Below the pieces are notes generated by a model, which did no database searches, was not told the origin of the DNA, and saw only the letters and a list, made by a program, of their open reading frames with translations. The translations under genes and the position numbers were made by a program. Positions 27,701-35,467 of a stretch of 64,000 nucleotides of DNA are shown here, one piece after another. Numbering within the stretch: the first letter of the stretch is position 1; each line of letters begins with the position of its first letter. Source of the stretch: Sedimentisphaera salicampi (GTDB lineage Bacteria; Planctomycetota; Phycisphaerae; Sedimentisphaerales; Sedimentisphaeraceae); assembly GCF_002117005.1 (NCBI RefSeq), contig NZ_CP021023.1:1922001-1986000 (forward strand). The letters run 5' to 3'.

Positions 27701-27918
27701 TAAGAGAGCCTTGAGAATGAAACCACGCTGAGCCTGTTGTACGCCCCGGCGGTGCATCGCTTGAGCACGGCCTCCTCAATCTGATAGCTCGCCTGCTCGG
27801 GCACAAGGAAGATCAGCTTTCTTGAATCGTTTTTATCCTCAAGAAGCCTCACAATTTCTTCAATGCAAAGTCTCGTTTTGCCTGCCCCGCTTCTTCCTGT
27901 AACAAATCTTACATTCAT
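24742..27918 (-). CDS. addB: ATP-dependent helicase/nuclease subunit B
   Basis: The 1058-residue product opens with MNVRFVTGRSGAGKTRLCIEE, a Walker A loop at the very N-terminus as in AddB. The central part is a degenerate UvrD-like helicase (KALFIMGALRGDFPAGRPNE, NYIALTRASERLFVSFP). The C-terminal nuclease domain carries ALALDYKLSYHKR and a cysteine cluster: an early Cys in YAKCPFMFFCG, and LPCEYCDFWPVC near the end, the 4Fe-4S staple of AddB. It is co-transcribed with addA downstream and probably ribE 12 bases upstream. Confidence 0.9.
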   Translation of the reverse strand: MNVRFVTGRSGAGKTRLCIEEIVRLLEDKNDSRKLIFLVPEQASYQIEEAVLKRCTAGAYNRLSVVSFSRLSYWILRENRSLETISKSAKRMILLRILQQNAGRLSIFSDISASRLNAEELEKLIDEFYASDLSPLDLKTAAEDLKEKQNLYTYQKFSDIAFIYDEFIKFIQNRYRDPDAYLTELVSEIPKSSFAENSLLWVDGFSGFSAAERAVLRQLAGKAEKTTITFCADPQNPNNPVFSPSNNTLARLEKDFKKAGGFDPEYIKLTSGGRWKNGSEMLKRLEEGLAAGREEPIESEEIKTASPESKRDEVVIAAEKIVSMAASGELGFEDIGIITPNISKYERHLREVFADYGIPLFIDRNQPLQEDVFAKCILTALTFITSGWKTPELSAYLKNPCSPVNFMAAVSIENQLMTRGIEGKAALNHLDSYEKLRPLLEFARVFSSCKETSIEEFTQAVEAFISSHSASESEEGFVFTEAAEKILREMNLAFKGCDIEFAELLNIFRSEVLGYNTGKIPAGREEVTAGDVSRARKPELKALFIMGALRGDFPAGRPNEGVLSELDRQSAADEGLDISRPLQEMADSEKYLNYIALTRASERLFVSFPSGSDSEGPADILRYLTPKNHKPAKNYTSLSELRLPSSVLQERLSALIASERLTLADAASQLESQEVFQRAASYDNSVELTCKTVRDFYKGRNDISVTALQDYAKCPFMFFCGRLLSLEPKRFAAFDPLTQGNFIHKVMDAVSKRLLEQGQGFELPVSDLMNLADDCIKNLMEGSREFQASDKHAEFVLETLIEKAKNLILICHKIADLSRFKLANSEVNFSSETNSLKLYEDSELCIYMEGFIDRYDLYEHTCGYKLALALDYKLSYHKRNIQQIIHGLDIQLPLYCKALEKMGFKPAGFLYIGAKPNSDSNIKIEKIADRQVKIIKTSGLINEDYWTFFESLAEKEKSCVFNLHVKKDGTLAKSTDVLSSGHFKKLLNMCLQTARDAAAKIVDGQIEVIPATTTNKLPCEYCDFWPVCRYEELFNSSKALEGKSTVDQLKTVLDERIS

Positions 27919-27930
27919 ATCTCAACCAGT

Positions 27931-28575
27931 CTAAAAGCCCATCTCCCTCAGCTTTTCTATCGTAAGCCCGTTTTCTTTCGTCCCCGTAAGCACCTCAATC
28001 TGCTTTCTAACCGCTCGCACTATCATATCAGTCTCGATGTTTACAAGGCTGCCCTTGAGAAGTGTTTTGAGGTTTGTTCTCTGCCAAGTTTCCGGAATAA
28101 CAGCGCAGCTAAACCCTGCCTCGTTCAGCTCGGCTATCGTAAGACTTATCCCTTCCACGCTAACAGATCCTTTTTTTAGGAGCATTTCTGAGATTTCCGG
28201 GCCGATGTTCACTGATATTTCATAGAAATCGCCCTTTTTCTCGGCGCTTTCTAGTCTGCCGAGCCCGTCGATATGCCCCTGAACTATATGCCCGCCAAAC
28301 CTGCCCGAGGCGCTCATTGCAAGCTCGAGGTTCACCTCGCTTCCAATGCTTTTCTGCTGGATATTGGAAAGTCTGAGGGTTTCACTGCTAACATCAAAAC
28401 TCCAGCTGCTGCCGTTTTTTTCCGCTGCGGTAAGGCATACCCCGCTAACTGATACGCTGTCTCCCTCGTATATCTGATCTGACAGCTTGCCGGTATGAAT
28501 TTTCAGTAATGCTCCGCCGGAGGTTTGGGAAACCCCCTCAATCCGGCCCGTCTGCTGAACTAAACCTGTAAACAT
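27931..28575 (-). CDS. ribE: Riboflavin synthase alpha subunit
   Basis: The 214-residue protein has the tandem lumazine-binding barrels of riboflavin synthase. The first starts MFTGLVQQTGRIEGV with VSVSGVCLTA. The second starts near GHIVQGHIDGLG with VSVEGISLTIAE. It dismutates two 6,7-dimethyl-8-ribityllumazine molecules into riboflavin. No other rib genes are adjacent, and no FMN riboswitch motif precedes it. It lies 12 bases upstream of addB, so its transcript probably continues into addBA. Confidence 0.92.
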   Translation of the reverse strand: MFTGLVQQTGRIEGVSQTSGGALLKIHTGKLSDQIYEGDSVSVSGVCLTAAEKNGSSWSFDVSSETLRLSNIQQKSIGSEVNLELAMSASGRFGGHIVQGHIDGLGRLESAEKKGDFYEISVNIGPEISEMLLKKGSVSVEGISLTIAELNEAGFSCAVIPETWQRTNLKTLLKGSLVNIETDMIVRAVRKQIEVLTGTKENGLTIEKLREMGF

Positions 28576-28651
28576 ATTTCTTGATTTACTCCTAAATAAT
28601 CCTGCTTAACAGTATAAAATATGCCGTCCGAAGCTCAAGAAAATTGCGCAT

Positions 28652-28686
28652 AAAAAAAGCTGCCGAAGCAGCTGTTGTTTTTTTCG
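28652..28686 (-). terminator. Terminator after ndk (bidirectional shape)
   Basis: AGCTGC (28658-28663) and GCAGCT (28668-28673) enclose a CGAA loop. A T run lies on one side and an A run on the other, so the hairpin can work in both directions. It overlaps the ndk stop on the minus strand. Confidence 0.8.
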
Positions 28687-29136
28687 CTATTCATCCAGCC
28701 AGTCGTCTGTGCAGAGGTCGTAGCTGAGAACCTCCTCTTCCGAGAAGAAAAGCGGGATTTCGTATTTCGCCGTTTCCACCGAATCAGACCCATGAACGAG
28801 GTTGCAGGTTTTGCTCAGGGAGAAATCGCCCCTGATAGTTCCGGGCGAGGCTTCAAAGGGTGATGTTGCCCCGATAACCCTTCTGGCCAGCTCCACAGCA
28901 TCTTTACCCCGCCATACCATCACAAGCACGGGCGATGATGCGAGATATTTGCAGACCTTTTCGTAAAAAGGCTTGTCTTTATGTACTGCATAATGCTTTT
29001 CGGCAGTTTCCCTGCTAACGAGCATAAATTTAGAAGCGGCAAGCTTGAGGCCCTTGTTTTCAAAACGTTTGATTATATCGCCGCACAGCCCCCGCTGCAC
29101 AGCATCCGGCTTTATTATAATTAAAGATTTCTGCAT
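28687..29136 (-). CDS. ndk: Nucleoside diphosphate kinase
   Basis: At 149 residues this is the standard family length. It starts MQKSLIIIKPDAVQRGLCGD and carries the active-site NLVHGSDSVETAKYEIPLFF, with the phosphorylated His at position 115. It transfers the gamma phosphate between nucleotides. It is a single gene bounded by terminators at 28652-28686 and 29170-29210. Confidence 0.97.
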   Translation of the reverse strand: MQKSLIIIKPDAVQRGLCGDIIKRFENKGLKLAASKFMLVSRETAEKHYAVHKDKPFYEKVCKYLASSPVLVMVWRGKDAVELARRVIGATSPFEASPGTIRGDFSLSKTCNLVHGSDSVETAKYEIPLFFSEEEVLSYDLCTDDWLDE

Positions 29137-29169
29137 TTAAGCGGCTCCAAAATATATTGTGAATAAAAT

Positions 29170-29210
29170 AAAAAAAGCGAGACAGCCTCATGCCTTTGCA
29201 ATCGTCTCGC
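29170..29210 (-). terminator. Terminator of the 29.4-kb propeller gene
   Basis: On the minus strand GCGAGAC (29210-29204) pairs with GTCTCGC (29183-29177), and TTTTTTTATTTT follows. It ends transcripts of the gene at 29366-30385. Confidence 0.75.
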
Positions 29211-29365
29211 ATACACTTAAGTTCGTTCAATTATGCACGAAGCCGGTTTTTTTTCAAACAAAACCTTTCTCGCCAATGCCGGCAGTTGTTAAAAAGCCGG
29301 CTGCAGTTTGCTGATTAAGGCAAATATCCCTTGATATCAGATATTTTTTTCAGCAGGCGGTAGGC

Positions 29366-30385
29366 TTACTTGCCGAAATGTCTTACGAGCCTGTTGTATT
29401 CTCTTTTGCTTATTGTAATCATACATCCGTGCCGAACTTTTTCGGGCAGGGAGTATTTATCCCAGTTTTTGTGGTTGGTATAGCCGGAGATCTGATACCA
29501 AGGCCCATCCATCGAATCTGCCACAGAAAGCCCGTATGAAACTCCCGGATACTGTTCGTAGTATAGATACCATGCCGTTCCGTCCGGCGAGGGGATTAGC
29601 GTTGGGGCCTCTCTGAAATTTGGGCTTATCGGCTCGGAGGGCTTGGAGTATGGCCCGAGCAGTGAATCCGAGCTGCAAATACGGATTGTTTTGCCGGTAG
29701 GCCAGTCCAGAGTGGGGTATCGCTCATCTTTGATTATTGCGAAATACCGCCCCCCGATTTTACGGATGATAGTGTCGATTGTGGCCATATCCCAAGAGTT
29801 GAACAGCCTGCGCGGCGGGGATTTGAACTCTTTGAGGTCTTCGGAGAGCAGATAAAGCGTTCGCTGGCTCGCCCAGTACGGCTCAGGGAGGCTCGGGTCA
29901 ACGCCTCTGTGCGGCGTGTGCCAAGTGAGCAGATACTGGCTCGAGGCCTTGTCGTAGAAGAGCTTCGGCGCTCCGATTCGCTGCATTGCTTTGTCATAGT
30001 TGGGCGTTTCTTCGAGGTTTGGATCGAGCCTGCTGTAAAACTCCCAGTCGATCAAATCATCTGATACCCAGAAGTTTATATCCGGCGAGGGGTCGCTTTC
30101 ATTGCCCACGATATAATAACGCCCGTCGTGGCCTTTGCATATATCGGCGTGGCCGTGGTAGGGCTCGTAAACACGCTTCCCGTCGTTAAGCAGCTCCCAG
30201 TTCAGCCCGTCTGTGCTAACAGAGTAATAAAGCTCCCCATAATCGCCGTGCATCATATGGGCGAAAAGATACGCCTCGTTTTCCGCTTTCTTGCCCACTT
30301 CAACCTGCCCGGGAGGATCCGGCAAACCAAATGCAAATACCGGCAAGATCAATAAGGAAAATAAGGCCGCAGTTTTATAATTCAT
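29366..30385 (-). CDS. Secreted GH43-like beta-propeller protein
   Basis: From the ATG at 30383-30385, which follows AAAGGCGA, the product has 339 residues. The signal peptide is MNYKTAALFSLLILPVFAFG. Repeats such as ELYYSVSTDGLNWELLNDG, GRYYIVGNE, INFWVSDDLIDWEFYS, APKLFYDKASSQYLLTW and APTLIPSPDGTAWYLYYEQY indicate a five-bladed propeller of the GH43/GH117-type superfamily. Its likely substrates are arabino- or galacto-configured glycans. The catalytic acids cannot be fixed with certainty; HADICKG and GAPKLFYDK are the usual positions. The gene is monocistronic. It shares its fold class with the larger propeller at 13.0 kb. Confidence 0.7.
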   Translation of the reverse strand: MNYKTAALFSLLILPVFAFGLPDPPGQVEVGKKAENEAYLFAHMMHGDYGELYYSVSTDGLNWELLNDGKRVYEPYHGHADICKGHDGRYYIVGNESDPSPDINFWVSDDLIDWEFYSRLDPNLEETPNYDKAMQRIGAPKLFYDKASSQYLLTWHTPHRGVDPSLPEPYWASQRTLYLLSEDLKEFKSPPRRLFNSWDMATIDTIIRKIGGRYFAIIKDERYPTLDWPTGKTIRICSSDSLLGPYSKPSEPISPNFREAPTLIPSPDGTAWYLYYEQYPGVSYGLSVADSMDGPWYQISGYTNHKNWDKYSLPEKVRHGCMITISKREYNRLVRHFGK

Positions 30386-30500
30386 AGAATCGCCTTTCAT
30401 AAAAGCTCTAAAAAATCGCTGCTTCAGAATTCAAAAGCATAATCTTCTTTATCCAAAACAAGCTATTATAGAGAATTGAGCAGGTGCGGCAAATATCATA

Positions 30501-30992
30501 CTAAACGTCTTCTGCCTTTGAATCCGCCCAAGCCTTTTTGAAAACAGAGAAAATATAAGTTAATCCTGCAAAAACAGCAAATCCTGAAAAAATCCCAGAA
30601 GCTATAAGCCAAACTCCTTCCCCACCTTCATAATCCATACTCAAGAGAAGTATTCCTTCATGCAGCAGAGATGCGGCTGTTCCGAAAAGAAGAGCAAACA
30701 GGAAATAGAGGATTGCACTGTCGTAAACTATCAAAAATCTTGATTTACGGAACACAAGCTTAAAAGCCCCTGCCCCTGCGAGGCAAATCAAATAAAGAAA
30801 GATTATCCTTATTAGATATACTATGAGCATTGTGAAATCATCTAAACAGCCCTGAGTGGAACGCAGAAAGAAAAGGGTGGTAAAACCTGAGCCAACAAGC
30901 CCGAGAACAGTGCCTATGATGAACTTCAAGGTTCTTATTGAGGTTGCCGCTGCAAGGGAGGCCGCATTTGTATTGTTTTCAGAGTTTTTCAT
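30501..30992 (-). CDS. Small four-helix membrane protein downstream of a toxin-antitoxin-like pair
   Basis: The 163-residue protein has four hydrophobic helices: about residues 24-46 (FIIGTVLGLVGSGFTTLFFL), 52-76 (MLIVYLIRIIFLYLICLAGA), 85-107 (FLIVYDSAILYFLFALLFGT) and 126-149 (LIASGIFSGFAVFAGLTYIF). No domain is recognised. It starts 30 bases after the stop of the Panacea-domain regulator and is likely on the same transcript, although no strong ribosome binding site precedes its ATG. It could be a third component (inference) or an unrelated neighbour. Confidence 0.6.
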   Translation of the reverse strand: MKNSENNTNAASLAAATSIRTLKFIIGTVLGLVGSGFTTLFFLRSTQGCLDDFTMLIVYLIRIIFLYLICLAGAGAFKLVFRKSRFLIVYDSAILYFLFALLFGTAASLLHEGILLLSMDYEGGEGVWLIASGIFSGFAVFAGLTYIFSVFKKAWADSKAEDV

Positions 30993-31022
30993 TATTTTTG
31001 ATGCAAATCGCAGTTCATTGTT

Positions 31023-32039
31023 TTAGTCCGGCATAGTAATTTTCAAATTGGTTGCATAATCATAAGTAATCAAATCTCTGTCATTGGTATGAAGCCATGC
31101 ATCTTCCTTGTGTGAAAGATCAGATATATCTTTGGCTTTCATTCCCTTAAATTTATTGGCTATGAATTCCAGCACCTTAATTTCACTTTTGGAAAATACA
31201 GACTTTAAGTCTTCTGAACTTTCAGATGTGCTGAAGTAAAAGCCGCAAATGCCGTTATCGAATTCCACCTCTTCGCTTTTAATTAGTTTGTCATCTACCA
31301 TTCTGCTAAAGGCCCCATCATAATCGGAAGGAACAGGACCAAATATAAGTCTTCTGTATGCACTTCCTGTAAGTGAAACAGTGGATTTTGCAAAGCAAAT
31401 AAAATCTGCATAGAACAGAAGCTTATTTAATACTGTTGTGCAAACCTCTCCCATTTCACTGCATAAAAAAATTACCGCTTTGCTAAAGCGTTCATAGCTG
31501 AAATTTCTATATCCTGTTATTAAAGAAATTTCATTTGGAAAACATTGTTCATTAAAGTCTTCCGTAAAAATTTGTTTTCCGGCTCCGTTATTAATTGCTT
31601 TGTTCGCTTTTTCTTTTTGCCAGCTGCTGAGCTGGCTGCCGTTTCGGGTTAATAGATCCCGTACATAATCAGCAGATTTACACGCTCTTATAAGGTTGTC
31701 ATGAGTTTTATCCTGTAAAGCACCTCTCTCATAGCGGTTTATTGTTGCCTCGCTCATCCCGAGCAGATTAGCAAAAGACCTCTGGCTCAGGCCGTATCCG
31801 GAGCGAATGTTTCTAATCTCTTCAGGGCTCAGCAGATCTGCCCTTTTTCGGTAGATCGAATAGAGCCTCAGCTGAATCTCGGCGTCCTGCTTATCGCTTC
31901 CCAGCATCTCAGAACACTTTGAACAGAATTCCCTATCCACTTCTATTTCTATGTTTTCACCGCGAATTTTGTAACTCTCGCTCACAGTTTTTGTAAACGT
32001 ATCACGAAAATCGCCGCATTTGAAACAAAATTTACTCAT
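31023..32039 (-). CDS. Zinc-finger/HTH antitoxin-like regulator with C-terminal Panacea (DUF4065) domain
   Basis: The 338-residue protein has three parts. Residues 1-50 form an MqsA-like zinc site (Cys5, Cys8, Cys39, Cys42). An XRE helix-turn-helix follows (about 73-115; LSPEEIRNIRSGYGLSQRSF and MSEATINRYERG). Residues about 175-300 match the Panacea/SocA-like DUF4065 domain (VLNKLLFYADFICFAKSTVS, LTGSAYRRLIFGPVPSDYDG). Panacea domains are known as promiscuous antitoxin modules that neutralise unrelated toxins. It lies 5 bases after a 119-residue gene that is the likely toxin. It probably autoregulates through the palindrome at 32427-32440. Confidence 0.8.
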   Translation of the reverse strand: MSKFCFKCGDFRDTFTKTVSESYKIRGENIEIEVDREFCSKCSEMLGSDKQDAEIQLRLYSIYRKRADLLSPEEIRNIRSGYGLSQRSFANLLGMSEATINRYERGALQDKTHDNLIRACKSADYVRDLLTRNGSQLSSWQKEKANKAINNGAGKQIFTEDFNEQCFPNEISLITGYRNFSYERFSKAVIFLCSEMGEVCTTVLNKLLFYADFICFAKSTVSLTGSAYRRLIFGPVPSDYDGAFSRMVDDKLIKSEEVEFDNGICGFYFSTSESSEDLKSVFSKSEIKVLEFIANKFKGMKAKDISDLSHKEDAWLHTNDRDLITYDYATNLKITMPD

Positions 32040-32044
32040 CTCAA

Positions 32045-32401
32045 TTAGTCTCCCTGTTTTAAAGGATAACGGATCTTCCGCTCTGCTTTGTGAAAAGAAA
32101 TCACAACTGCAGAATGGCCCATTTTAACCTCTTTAAGCCCTATCTTTATATATATTTCCAAGTCCTGCCAGTGCTGTCCGAATATCCATACCTGAGTGTT
32201 ATGTTCTGTATGGTGTTTATCAGGACCTGAGATATAATTTTCAGGCTTTATTGAAAAAAGAACCTCTCTTCTTTCTTCGACAAGCATTCCGGAATCAATC
32301 AGGAATTGGGAATTATCTTGCCTGTCGGCAATTACATATCTGCCAAGCTCTAAACATCCCTTGAATATCCTGAGAAAATCTGCTGCTTCAGCGAATCCCA
32401 T
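32045..32401 (-). CDS. Putative toxin partner of the Panacea-domain antitoxin
   Basis: From the ATG at 32399-32401, which has AGAGG nine bases upstream, the product has 118 residues. It is soluble, rich in aromatic and charged residues, and ends with IYIKIGLKEVKMGHSAVVIS then FHKAERKIRYPLK. That final beta-strand plus basic tail resembles small RNase toxins of the MqsR/RelE type in outline only. I cannot assign a family. Position (first in the operon, 5 bases before the MqsA/Panacea-type antitoxin, own palindromic operator) is the main reason to call it a toxin. A TTG start three codons earlier is possible. Confidence 0.5.
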   Translation of the reverse strand: MGFAEAADFLRIFKGCLELGRYVIADRQDNSQFLIDSGMLVEERREVLFSIKPENYISGPDKHHTEHNTQVWIFGQHWQDLEIYIKIGLKEVKMGHSAVVISFHKAERKIRYPLKQGD

Positions 32402-32426
32402 AGCCAGCAACCTCTAACCAATGATA

Positions 32427-32440
32427 CTATCATATGATAG
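32427..32440. promoter_or_regulatory. Perfect 14-bp palindrome, candidate operator of the toxin-antitoxin operon
   Basis: CTATCATATGATAG is a perfect palindrome 26 bases upstream of the toxin ATG. It is the expected place for autoregulation by the helix-turn-helix antitoxin. It differs from the AACCT-AGGTT box of E. coli MqsA. Confidence 0.5.
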
Positions 32441-32486
32441 CGTTTTGTTCAATGTTTTTTAAATAATTTTGTTTCAAATTTGATTT

Positions 32487-33593
32487 TTACTCATTATTTG
32501 TAACCTTGATGAGCATTTCGAGTTCTTCTGGGTGGTGAGAATATGCCTTTGCGCTTGAAACGCCGATATGCTCTTCGTTGATGAGTCTTGCCAGAGACAT
32601 ATTGAAGCTGTGCATTCCGTCGCTTCCGTCTTTGATTACATCAGAAAGCTGTGATTCCTTTTCCTCATCCCTGAGATACTGCCTTACTGAAGGGGTATTC
32701 ACAAACACTTCCGTGGCCGGTACCACTCCAAACCCCTTCTTCTCAGAGGGCAGCAGCATCTGGTTCATAATAGCGAGCAGGTTGTAGCTGAGGTTCAGCC
32801 TTACCGCATCGTGTTCGGCTTCGGTGAAGAAGTTGAGGATTCTGCTGAATGTCCACGCTGCTGTTGCTGTATGCAGAGAAGTGAGCACGAGGTGTCCGGT
32901 TTCCGCTGCCATAATAGCTGCATGCACGGTTTCAGCGTCTCGCATTTCGCCAATCATAATCACGTTTGGGTCTTCTCTCAGCACAGCTCGAAGTGCCTGA
33001 GCGTAGTTTTTGAAATCCAGCCCCAGCTCTCTTTGGTGGATAAGCCCCTTGGTATTTCGAAACACGTATTCCACCGGATCTTCGATAGTTACTAAGTGTT
33101 TCTCGGGGTATCTGCCGAGATAACCTATCATTGCGGCAAGGGTGGAGGATTTACCGCTTCCTGTTTCCCCGCCCACAATCACAATACCTTTCTGTTCGGG
33201 GTTCTCCATCACTTTCCTGTAGATAGGGGGGAGGTTGAGGTCTTCGAAGGAGGGTATCTTATAGCTGATTCTGCGCATTGCAGCGGCAGGCTTGCCCATG
33301 GAGGTGTACACCTGCATACGGTATCGTATTGGTTTGCCGTTGTATTCGGTTTCGTATGAATAGTCAACAGAGCCGTTTTCTTCGAGCAGTTTCTGGCATC
33401 GCTGCTTTTGGCTCTCCTTCAGAGTCTGATCCATAATGCTTCGAACAGTCTCTTCGCTCAGGACAGATTCCTCACCTCCCATCGCATGCAGAGACCCGTT
33501 AATTCGGAGCCGCAGTTTCCTGCCTGCGCTCAAATGGATATCCGAAGAATTGTACTTCTCGGCCGCCGCGATTATGCTGTCCAACATAGACAT
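32487..33593 (-). CDS. pilT: Twitching motility ATPase PilT
   Basis: The 368-residue hexameric ATPase has the Walker A loop GETGSGKS at residues 142-149. The Asp box follows (TIEDPVEYVFRN). Walker B is IMIGEMRDAET, and the His box is AAETGHLVLTSLHTATA. These features and the length place it in PilT/PilU, which powers type IV pilus retraction. The usual AIRNLIRE motif near the C-terminus is not clear here, so it may be PilU-like. No other pilus genes are adjacent. A short GC hairpin CGGGCT/AGCCCG (33660-33674) lies in its upstream region. Confidence 0.88.
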   Translation of the reverse strand: MSMLDSIIAAAEKYNSSDIHLSAGRKLRLRINGSLHAMGGEESVLSEETVRSIMDQTLKESQKQRCQKLLEENGSVDYSYETEYNGKPIRYRMQVYTSMGKPAAAMRRISYKIPSFEDLNLPPIYRKVMENPEQKGIVIVGGETGSGKSSTLAAMIGYLGRYPEKHLVTIEDPVEYVFRNTKGLIHQRELGLDFKNYAQALRAVLREDPNVIMIGEMRDAETVHAAIMAAETGHLVLTSLHTATAAWTFSRILNFFTEAEHDAVRLNLSYNLLAIMNQMLLPSEKKGFGVVPATEVFVNTPSVRQYLRDEEKESQLSDVIKDGSDGMHSFNMSLARLINEEHIGVSSAKAYSHHPEELEMLIKVTNNE

Positions 33594-33801
33594 CTTAGTT
33601 CTCCTGTATTAAACCATACACAAATCCATTATTGCCGTTCCAGAGGCAATATAAAGCCTCGGGCTCTCAGCCCGCAGTTATTCTAACATAGAGCGCTCAA
33701 TATTTAAAATTTCGCCCTGTCTCGTTTCAAAAAGCTTGCAGGGCGGTTATAAGCGTTTTTCAGGGCTCAGAATGGATTTAACAGGAGAGTAGTGCGTTCC
33801 C

Positions 33802-34881
33802 TCAGCTATTCTTGGAAGGATTTCCCTTCCTCTTTTCTGCGGCAAGCTCTGCCGGTTCGAATTTGGCGAAAATCATCCTGCCTGCTGAGGTCTGCAGCGA
33901 GCTTGTAACGATTGCCGGCACTGTCTCGCCAATCATATCGCTCGTATCTTCCACTACCACCATCGTTCCGTCTTCAAGGTATCCGATGCCTTGTTTGCGT
34001 TCTTCGCCTTTCTTGATTATCCTAACTTTCAGCGGCTCGCCCGGAAGAACAACGGGCTTGATGGCCTTTGCGATATCGTTTATGTTCACCACATCCACCT
34101 GACGTACCATCGCCACCTTCCCGAGGTTGTAGTCGGTGGTAACGAGTCGGCCGTCGCAGTTTTTCGTGAAGGCAACGAGCTTCTGATCTACGGGAGCGTG
34201 AAATTCAATCCCCGGGGGAGGCGTATCATCAATGCTGATTTCCACTACCGGCTCAGACTGAAGCTGGGCTATCATATCAAGCCCCCTTCTTCCTCTTGTC
34301 CGCTTGAGTTTGTCGGGTGAATCGGAAAGGAGCTGGAGTTCGTTCAGTATGAAACGGGGCACTATAAACGGTGCATCGAAAACCTTTGTCTGGGCAAGCT
34401 CGAAGATCCTTCCGTCAACTATCACAGAGGAATCCAGCACCAGCGGCCTCACGCCTTTTGTCTGGCGAGAAAACTCCACATACGGGATAACAAATCGAAC
34501 ATCATCCTTTGTCCGCATAACTATGCTTATCGTGAGATAGCAGATGCAAATGCTTACAATCCAGCGGGTTGTCCCGAGTGCCTGCTCGTTCATGCCGATA
34601 TTGTAAAGGTCGTTCACCGTGGAAATTACAGGCGTGATTGCTGAGCTTATCAGCATACCCACAAGAAGCCCGAAAAAGATGCTCGTTAGCGATGATAGAT
34701 GTTTTTTGGGGGTAAGCCAGTCTATCACTATAACAACGATAGCGAGTATCATTGCGAGGAAATAGCCGGTGAGAAGCTTGGGCTGGTTTAAAACGCCTGT
34801 TTCCTGAGCATTATCAATTGCGAGGAAGAGGACAGCAAGAATTATCGTAAAGAAAAGACCGCGAATAAAATAAAGAAGCAT
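33802..34881 (-). CDS. PIN/TRAM domain membrane protein (YacL-like)
   Basis: The 359-residue product has four N-terminal membrane helices within residues 1-135. A cytoplasmic PIN nuclease-like domain follows (VLDSSVIVDGRIFELAQ with the metal-binding Asp; later FVVPRF-type and VTTDYNLGKVA segments). A C-terminal TRAM RNA-binding domain covers about residues 285-345 (EGTMVVVEDT, with VIPG-type beta turns). This layout is that of Bacillus YacL. Its cellular target is not established. The final residues are lysine-rich. Confidence 0.85.
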   Translation of the reverse strand: MLLYFIRGLFFTIILAVLFLAIDNAQETGVLNQPKLLTGYFLAMILAIVVIVIDWLTPKKHLSSLTSIFFGLLVGMLISSAITPVISTVNDLYNIGMNEQALGTTRWIVSICICYLTISIVMRTKDDVRFVIPYVEFSRQTKGVRPLVLDSSVIVDGRIFELAQTKVFDAPFIVPRFILNELQLLSDSPDKLKRTRGRRGLDMIAQLQSEPVVEISIDDTPPPGIEFHAPVDQKLVAFTKNCDGRLVTTDYNLGKVAMVRQVDVVNINDIAKAIKPVVLPGEPLKVRIIKKGEERKQGIGYLEDGTMVVVEDTSDMIGETVPAIVTSSLQTSAGRMIFAKFEPAELAAEKRKGNPSKNS

Positions 34882-34978
34882 TTGGGCACTCCCAACGAAG
34901 AAATAATATACAGTTATTAAATAGAATGCGGTTAAATTTTACCTCCTCGGCTTGAAAACGTCAAACAAATTCCCCATT

Positions 34979-35002
34979 CTGAAAACCGCATGGGGTTTTC
35001 AG
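34979..35002. terminator. Perfect inverted repeat after spoVG
   Basis: CTGAAAACC and GGTTTTCAG form a 9-bp stem with a 6-base loop, 37 bases after the spoVG stop. There is no clear T run, so it may be a weak terminator or an RNA-stability element. Confidence 0.35.
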
Positions 35003-35038
35003 TTGTCCAAAGCTCAAACAGAACCGCAGCCTATTAAA

Positions 35039-35449
35039 TCAGCTGTCTAAATCTACCGGTTCGTAATCAGGGTGCTTCGCTCTTTCCACCTCTTCGTGGT
35101 ATGCCTTTAATATCGCATCCTGTATTTTGTCTCTGCATTCAGAGTTTATAGGGTGTGCGATATCGGCATGGAGCTTCGACCTTCCGGCAGAATCTTTCTT
35201 TGTTCTGTCTTCCTGAAGCTTCTTTCCGCAGCCGCTGCAGTATCTTGCACGCAGGCTGTTCTTGGCGCCGCAATCAGGACAGTGATCGCTCATCTTTCTT
35301 GAAGGCATTGCAACAAACAAACCGCTGCTGCCTTCGATGATCTTTATGTCCCTCACGACAAACTCCCCGTCCATTGTAATCGAACAAAAGGCCTTCAGCC
35401 TCTCATCCTTATTTTCAACCAACTTCACGCGAACTTCGCTGATTTCCAT
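35039..35449 (-). CDS. spoVG: SpoVG-family regulator with inserted zinc ribbon
   Basis: This 136-residue protein matches SpoVG at both ends: residues 1-52 ([40 protein letters not shown]) and about 93-115 ([20 protein letters not shown]). Ordinary SpoVG is about 95 residues with a direct join at this point. Here residues about 54-92 carry CPDCGAKN...YCSGCGKK (Cys57, Cys60, Cys71, Cys74), a zinc ribbon. SpoVG is a DNA/RNA-binding regulator. The ribbon may change its nucleic-acid target. It lies 18 bases after ispE, which recalls the ispE-spoVG neighbourhood of Bacillus. Confidence 0.88.
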   Translation of the reverse strand: MEISEVRVKLVENKDERLKAFCSITMDGEFVVRDIKIIEGSSGLFVAMPSRKMSDHCPDCGAKNSLRARYCSGCGKKLQEDRTKKDSAGRSKLHADIAHPINSECRDKIQDAILKAYHEEVERAKHPDYEPVDLDS

Positions 35450-35467
35450 AGTTCCACCTCGTAGTTT

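Noticed and set aside
28576-28651. FMN riboswitch before ribE
   Set aside because: The 5' region of ribE is short and AT-rich and lacks the conserved RFN-element sequences.
33660-33674. Terminator before pilT
   Set aside because: The short CGGGCT/AGCCCG hairpin has no T run and lies in the leader of pilT, so its role is unclear.
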